Source: Amphiduros pacificus
Lineage: Eukaryota; Annelida; Polychaeta; Phyllodocida; Hesionidae
DNA: 64,000 nt
Assembly: GCA_949316495.1 (NCBI GenBank)
Contig: OX439008.1
Span: 5,911,001-5,975,000 of the forward strand
Direction of reading: 5' to 3'
Below, one piece after another: positions 58,883-64,000 of this stretch. The position numbers were made by a program, and so were the translations under genes. The notes under the pieces were generated by a model that did not search any database, was not told where the DNA came from, and saw only the letters and a list, made by a program, of their open reading frames with translations. The first letter of the stretch is position 1. Every line of letters starts with the position of its first letter.

Positions 58883-59556
58883 ATGTCTATTCTACACATC
58901 ATGGCATCTGTTGTACGGACAGATTGTTTGAGATCATTCCAACCTTAAATAAGCAGCAGGCTTACATATCCTGGCTGGGGTATTCAGGAATACTAAGTAC
59001 TTACACTGAGCAGTGGTGTAGCCAGGATTTTCTAAAGGGGGGGGGGGGGCTGAAATCTGATTCAGCCCCCTGCCACAGCCTCCTAGTCATTATCAGCCCC
59101 CTTCCTCCTTTGCAGCCCCAAAGTACCAGTAAAAATTTTTTTTTAATGTTGGGGGGGGGGGGGCTGTAGCCCCCACCGCCCCCCCCCTCCCCTGGCTACG
59201 CCACTGCTGAGCAGGAAGACATCCCAGTAACCTATTCTGCATGGGAGGGCATCTCAGATATCTACACTGAGCAGGAGGGCATCCCAGTTACCTATTCTGC
59301 ATGGGAGGGTATCTCAGATATCTACACTGAGCAGGAAGACATCCCAGTTACCTATTCTGCATGGGAGGGCATCTCAGATATCTACACTGAGCAGGAAGAC
59401 ATCCCAGTTACCTATTCTGCATGGGAGGGTATCCCAGATATCTACACCGAGCAGGACAATCAAATGACTATATTAACAAAAGAGCATCCCAGAAACAAAC
59501 TGCACAGAAGGGCATCCTGGACTAAAACTGACACTATGCATGAAATGTCATTCTAA
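58883..59556 (+). CDS. Probable 3' exon with 20-residue repeats, interrupted by a MITE
   Basis: After an acceptor tcctaatttcag one frame reads VYSTHHGICCTDRLFEIIPT through LGYSGILSTYTEQ to the MITE border, and the same frame resumes after it with four copies of a 20-residue unit (EQEDIPVTYSAWEGISDIYT). It ends at TAA, 59554-59556, with AATAAA 200 bases on. Most differences among the repeats are at third codon positions and only this frame is open, which supports coding. The inserted MITE plus its duplication is 201 bases, so the frame is kept, but it carries an in-frame TAG at 59167; the intact product would need the MITE spliced out or an alternative start after it. Function unknown. Confidence 0.4.
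59011..59206. mobile_element. Short MITE, 196 bp, CAGTGGYGTAGCCAGG ends
   Basis: The left end CAGTGGTGTAGCCAGG mirrors the right end CCTGGCTACGCCACTG. CTGAG is duplicated on both sides (59006-59010, 59207-59211); the repeat unit shows the empty site was ACTGAGCAGG. G and C homopolymers of 8-14 bases fill the inside. This end motif is common in animal MITEs. Confidence 0.85.
59207..59455. repeat. 60-bp tandem repeat, 4 copies
   Basis: Unit GAGCAGGAAGACATCCCAGT then ACCTATTCTGCATGGGAGGG then CATCTCAGATATCTACACT. A diverged earlier copy is recognisable left of the MITE (about 58965-59010). Confidence 0.95.
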
Positions 59557-59755
59557 ACAAACTGTATTAAGTTTGAAACATTTTGAAGGATATTCATAAA
59601 GACATGTCCACATCCATCTTCACCAAAAACTATCAACAAATGATTTGACACTAATTAAGAATTGTTAGTATGCGTGTATTGTGTGATAGTGTATAATATC
59701 AAGTTTATAATATAGAATGTCTACTATCACTTTTGTTCAATGTACAACTGTTTTG

Positions 59756-59761
59756 AATAAA
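59756..59761 (+). terminator. Poly(A) signal of the repeat-bearing gene
   Basis: AATAAA in ttttgaataaacac, about 200 bases after the TAA stop. Confidence 0.45.
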
Positions 59762-60975
59762 CACAATAGTACAGTTAAACACATTATTATGTTTCATTTC
59801 TGGGACAGGGCATTAAGCACAATTTTGTTTTTCATTATAAGACAAGTAATGTGTTTTATCGAATGTATTTCATAAAAACATTTACACACAGTATAGTGTT
59901 TCCAAATCAAGACAAATAATATTTTTTGACACTTATTTGACACGCATTAATTTTGATAGTGTGGCTTTTAAACCTCATCACTTTCAGCATGAGTGGACCT
60001 CTGAAGATGCCCAGTAAGAGGACCGACCACCTTTAATCCATGTCCCATCCAGTACACATAATATTGGTGGCTTTGGTTATAAAAGTGATATTCTACTCAA
60101 CTGATCTTTTGAAAGTGACGTAAAACCCCAACAAGTAATGTAAATGGTTAAAATGCCCTTTCTAGTTTTTTGGATTTATATGCATCCAGACCTTTTATTT
60201 GAGGGTTTTTTTGCTTTGTTGTCACATTTTATGATGCATGAAGAATTGAACTTTGATATGTTGCAATGATTTTGCTGATTGAATAGGATGTCAATGAGAA
60301 TGTGGCAAAGAATGTCATTTTGTTCTTATTGCATGACTTAGATTTGTTACATATTTGACCCCAGAAGTTGCTCAAAATGCTGAGGTTTTTCATGTCCCCT
60401 CTCTCTTCCCACCAGTTGATCCTACCATAAAGGGGAACTGCACCTTTATGGGTTTCTTTTCCATGAAGAGTTTTAATTCAGAGTTCAGTATATTGTCTTA
60501 TCCTCAGCAAGATCTGGAGCGTACTCATACGTTCCTTTTATTTCAAATAAATGAAATACAAGTGACATTTTTTCATTTTATAAATACAAGCCCTTAATAG
60601 CTATCATTAGGCTACATTTACAAATTGAACATTTCACAAAATGGTTGATCATCCTAAATATATCACACTTGTGGGTCTGTTCATCTGTGTGTAGGTCATC
60701 TGTTATCGATCATTAACACAACACACTTAATGATTAAAATCTATTCATCTTTAATGATTCGTTTGAGCATATTAAATGTGTTTCCTCAGTGAAAAAATGC
60801 ATGACGGTTTATCAATTATTTCTACATCGCAGTAAATATTGGTCTGCTTGGTGATAAAGTACCAGTAGAATGAACCATTGTTGACATTTTGCCCCGGTTT
60901 TGTAAACTTGATATCATAGTAAATACGTTAAGCATTATAGTAAGTTGGTATGTCAATGAGGAATTGATCGTCTGC
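59762..60975. other. Intergenic sequence with a SINE tail fragment
   Basis: GTGACGTAAAACCCCAACAA at 60116-60135 matches the 3' end of the SINE at 54991. No exon is supported. Confidence 0.5.
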
Positions 60976-60979
60976 CATC

Positions 60980-61244
60980 ATGGCGTCCGTAGTGCCATAG
61001 TAACCATTGATTATTGCGCGCCTTCATCCTCACCAGACCGGATCTCACATATCTCCATCTCCCTCCGCCGTAATAGCACTGGGATCTATTTTTTTGCAGG
61101 ACATTTTAGTATTCCATCAATTTGTATTTCAATACACACATTGGTTCACAAAGGTTGAGCGGATAAGCAAAGAATATGTAGCCACTTTAGTCATCGTCTT
61201 ATTTGTGCAGTTTTGTTCTACTCTCCAAAATGTGAAGTGAAAAG
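60980..61244 (+). other. Possible 5' untranslated exon and promoter of a downstream gene
   Basis: A GC-richer patch (GCGCGCCTTC, CTCCCTCCGCCG) ends in AAAAG followed by the perfect donor gtaagt. The ATG in atcATGGcg is followed by a stop after five codons, so the exon would be untranslated or carry a short upstream frame. Any coding part lies beyond the window. Confidence 0.35.
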
Positions 61245-63150
61245 GTAAGTTCTGGATTAATGTACATACACCAAGTGGTATGTATTAGTGCTGAAGAGAT
61301 ATTAACCTTTTAATCATTTATTATTCATACTTTGCAAAGTGTATGCTTCGAGATTTACATATACATGTATATGCAGTTCAGTACAGGTATCGATAATGTA
61401 TGTTTTACTGTCAGTGATTAGTTTGTTCAAATATTATCTTCGTAAATATAATATTTGTCCACTGAAATTCGTTCTCATAGTACCATCGAAAACACGCTAA
61501 CATAGACAATTTTATAGATTCCATTTGATCGAATTCAAATATGAAAAATATACCACCAGATCTTCCAGTAACCCTTTTAATTTTTGTATTTGATCAAGGA
61601 CATTATACTATTTTTCTCATTAAAGTTCCAATACAAATTTGGGTGAAGAAGCATGAGTACCTGCTCACTGAATAACCACTAACAATATTACATTGCATAC
61701 TGTTCTAGCTGTCTCCCTTGCTAAAAGCCCGGGTTTTGAATCCTGCATGGGCAAGTAGTTTGGACATGATGCTTGGTTGGAAAAGGCGGTTATCTGCTAC
61801 AGAATTTCCCACTCCAGTTTGTGATCCACAACTGGTAATCAAAGACCACTATTGTGTAAAGTCCCTGTGATAATGCAAACAAATGATCCCTTCACTTCGA
61901 AAAGTATCGCGCATTGAGTACCAGTGACAGGCTTTTATCTGATCTGATATAGCCAAAACACTGCTGCTAAATAGCTTTTGAATTCAAACAAATGCAGAAT
62001 TTTCTGAATTTGTGATATTTGCTTAATTTGTCACTGCTTTATAACAGACAGCATACATATAATCAGTAAAGATCTGTAATTGTTTTGAATTTATGAAGAG
62101 ACATTTCAGTAGACTGTCTAACCTTTGAAAATGAAAATCAGAAATAAATAATCAGCATATTTATATCAGTAATACACGAATGTACTTAATTATTGGAATC
62201 CGCTAAATTTGTGACCAGAATAATTAAGCCCAAAATATCCATATTTCTCTAAACAAGTGCGAGTATTTTGGCATATACTGTGCTCCAGCGGCTTATGCAT
62301 TCATGCATCGTAGCGAGGTGCTGTGTATCTATCGATGATGAATACACGTCAATATGCAGAAAGGCTGAGCGCACCTACTTCAAATACAAATAGATGTAAA
62401 CATTCCGATATGCCATGGATTCCATACACCGCAAACCCAGGACCTTCGTGAACATGAAACCTCTTGTATCGGTCCAATGTTTTATCAAAGCGCAGAATTT
62501 TATTTTTGCTCATGGGAAGGTGACAGATAATCTTGTTTGTCCATCACAAATATATCACTTTGGTAGAAACAATTGCCATAAATGAAATGAGCTTTGGAAT
62601 TTAATTGCCTGTGACAATAGGAAAAAAGATTTCAGTTATGTATTTAATGATATTCAGGAGAACATTTTTTGGAAGAAGTATCAGAATATTTTATTTTCTG
62701 TGTATTTCGTACCCGGACAGGTTAGAGAAGTGTGATATTCCCACATGCCATCTGGCAATATTTCAAATGTTAATCGTTGCAAAGCTCTTGCAAGTGTTGA
62801 GCACATTATTCATACTATAAATAAGAACAATTCATACAGGATTTCTATTTTGACTGCATGCTTAAGCTGTTCTCTGTCTATTGATTATGTCTATTCTGTG
62901 AGGTCGATAAAGCATCCCTGCTGGGGCCGACCTGATGATAATTGAAGAAACCAGGAAGAAAGGAGATAAGTGCAGGAATTATGTGTTGTTTGTATTAGAT
63001 ATGGCATCTCATAGTGACCTAGATATATTTACTTATTTTCATACAGCTGCCATAGGTCAGATCAGACAGACTGTAATGATATTTTGTTTGCTGTAACAAC
63101 CATTTACCTTTTTGGTGTTTTCAAGCCAGGAAAACTGTAATCATTATTTC
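61245..63150. other. Right-hand region, no gene seen
   Basis: AT-rich sequence apart from the SINE-like fragment; no exon is supported. Confidence 0.55.
61700..61870 (+). mobile_element. SINE-like fragment
   Basis: A box B-like CCGGGTTTTGAATCCTGC sits in a patch of intermediate GC, but box A is worn (TGTCTCCCTTGCTAAAAGC). It resembles the heads of tRNA SINEs rather than a tRNA gene. Confidence 0.4.
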
Positions 63151-63153
63151 ATA

Positions 63154-63271
63154 CATAGCCAGACGACATGGGCTTTTAGATATTTATATATAATATCACT
63201 TTCTCTTTTTAAATTTTCTTAACAAAGTTGTACCTGTTTCACCATACATCATACAAAATTGATTAAGCTAC
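63154..63271. repeat. Direct repeat, left copy (about 120 bp)
   Basis: CATAGCCAGACGACATGGGC through CATACATCATACAAAATTG matches 63694-63811 with few differences, 540 bases apart. Confidence 0.9.
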
Positions 63272-63446
63272 GTAAGGTATTTTTGTCTACTCTTATGATG
63301 CATTTAATGTGTATTATTTACAATATGACTCGTAATATAATTACATAGTTAAGATAGAATTCAGATGAATAGTATATCAATTTCCTGAGATGCTCATAGA
63401 ATTAATTTCACAGTATTTTATATCTATGAGAACAGAGAAGCGTTTT

Positions 63447-63690
63447 AGCACCGGTTCCTCCGTGATGATCCAAAGGTTATCGCACTCATATTACGATTTC
63501 GCATATGTACTGAGGCCCGAGTCTAAAGGGTTAATCTGATGTCCTTGTAAATCTGTGACCAGGTGGATTGTCATGTCAAGGATATGCGACATGGTAGTTC
63601 ATGGTGCAATATTATATCTGCTACAAATAGGTCTCGTCATGATATGTAACAAATAATGTTTAAAGTGACGTAAAAACCTAGAAACTAAAG
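63447..63690 (+). mobile_element. Old copy of the SINE seen at 54991
   Basis: Body phrases TGTCCTTGTAAATCTGTGAC, TGTCATGTCAAGGA and ATATCTGCTACAAATAGGTC and the tail AAAGTGACGTAAAAACC match the minus-strand SINE in order. The tRNA head and box B are lost or worn. Confidence 0.88.
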
Positions 63691-63693
63691 CAT

Positions 63694-63811
63694 GCATAGC
63701 CAGAAGACATAGTCTTTTAGATATTTATATATAATATCACTTTCTCTTTTTAATTTTTTTTCACAAAGTTGTACCTGTTTCACCATACATCATACAAAAT
63801 TCATTAAGCTA
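63694..63811. repeat. Direct repeat, right copy (about 120 bp)
   Basis: Second copy of the block at 63154; it starts immediately after the SINE tail. Confidence 0.9.
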
Positions 63812-64000
63812 TATGTTATTAAGTTATATGTCACAATGTCATCAGCTATTTATAAAATAGATCTAAAATGTCATCAATTATACGCTATGGTTTGTTCTGC
63901 AAGTGTCTATTTTGAATTTTGGTCTTAGCCCTATTTTTTATATTGGCCATTTCCAAGCATATTTTGCTGCTAGAAGTGCCACCAGTGTCAGAATAAATTA

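Noticed and set aside
63154-63811. Solo or paired LTRs suggested by the 120-bp direct repeats
   Set aside because: No primer-binding site, polypurine tract, TG...CA ends or retroelement coding sequence lies between; the interior is mainly a SINE.

Overview
The window looks like animal nuclear DNA, most likely from a bivalve mollusc or another lophotrochozoan. The reasons are low GC, small exons in long introns with GT/AG (one GC/AG) junctions, many minisatellites, tRNA-derived SINEs, short DNA transposons with inverted ends, and a Helentron-type 'pearl'/HINE element of the kind known from bivalves. The taxon is an inference; no species was identified. I saw no rRNA, tRNA gene, CRISPR array, operon, retrovirus, LTR element or Polinton.

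Three protein-coding genes can be reconstructed exon by exon. (1) 338-1440, plus strand: the last three coding exons of a voltage-sensing phosphatase (TPTE/VSP, PTEN-like), giving the end of its C2 domain; the rest lies left of the window. (2) 42351 down to about 9911, minus strand: a complete 16-exon gene of about 32 kb. Its codon phases join perfectly through 4,944 coding bases (1,648 codons). It encodes a large multidomain TKL-group kinase: N-terminal coiled coil, Lys/Glu-rich disordered region, SAM domain, acidic stretch, coiled coils, a kinase domain with a non-RD (HLD) catalytic loop, a polyproline run, a WH2-like actin-binding motif and a duplicated motif of about 20 residues. I do not recognise this architecture as a named family; it is the most interesting object here. 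(3) 49209-53723, plus strand: an eight-exon, 350-residue FANCF homologue (Fanconi anaemia core complex). Genes 1 and 2 converge; genes 2 and 3 diverge across a 6.8-kb spacer full of DNA transposons.

Right of FANCF the evidence is weaker: a possible first coding exon (54759-54860), an unrecognised open exon (58502-58776), a probable 3' exon with a 60-bp in-frame repeat interrupted by a small transposon (58883-59556, poly(A) signal at 59756), and a possible 5' untranslated exon (to 61244). The first three could belong to one plus-strand gene, but I could not join them in phase.

The rest is repeats. Kinase intron 1 (30605-42316) alone holds six unrelated minisatellites plus a 93-bp duplication, and other introns hold arrays with 34-, 14- and 19-bp units. 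Transposons include a HINE (6861-7691), a 1.35-kb TIR element with a second partial copy, a hAT-like MITE with a second partial copy, two head-to-head elements flanked by three copies of one 8-bp target duplication (46920-48220), mariner-like MITEs, and SINEs, one with a perfect 13-bp target duplication.
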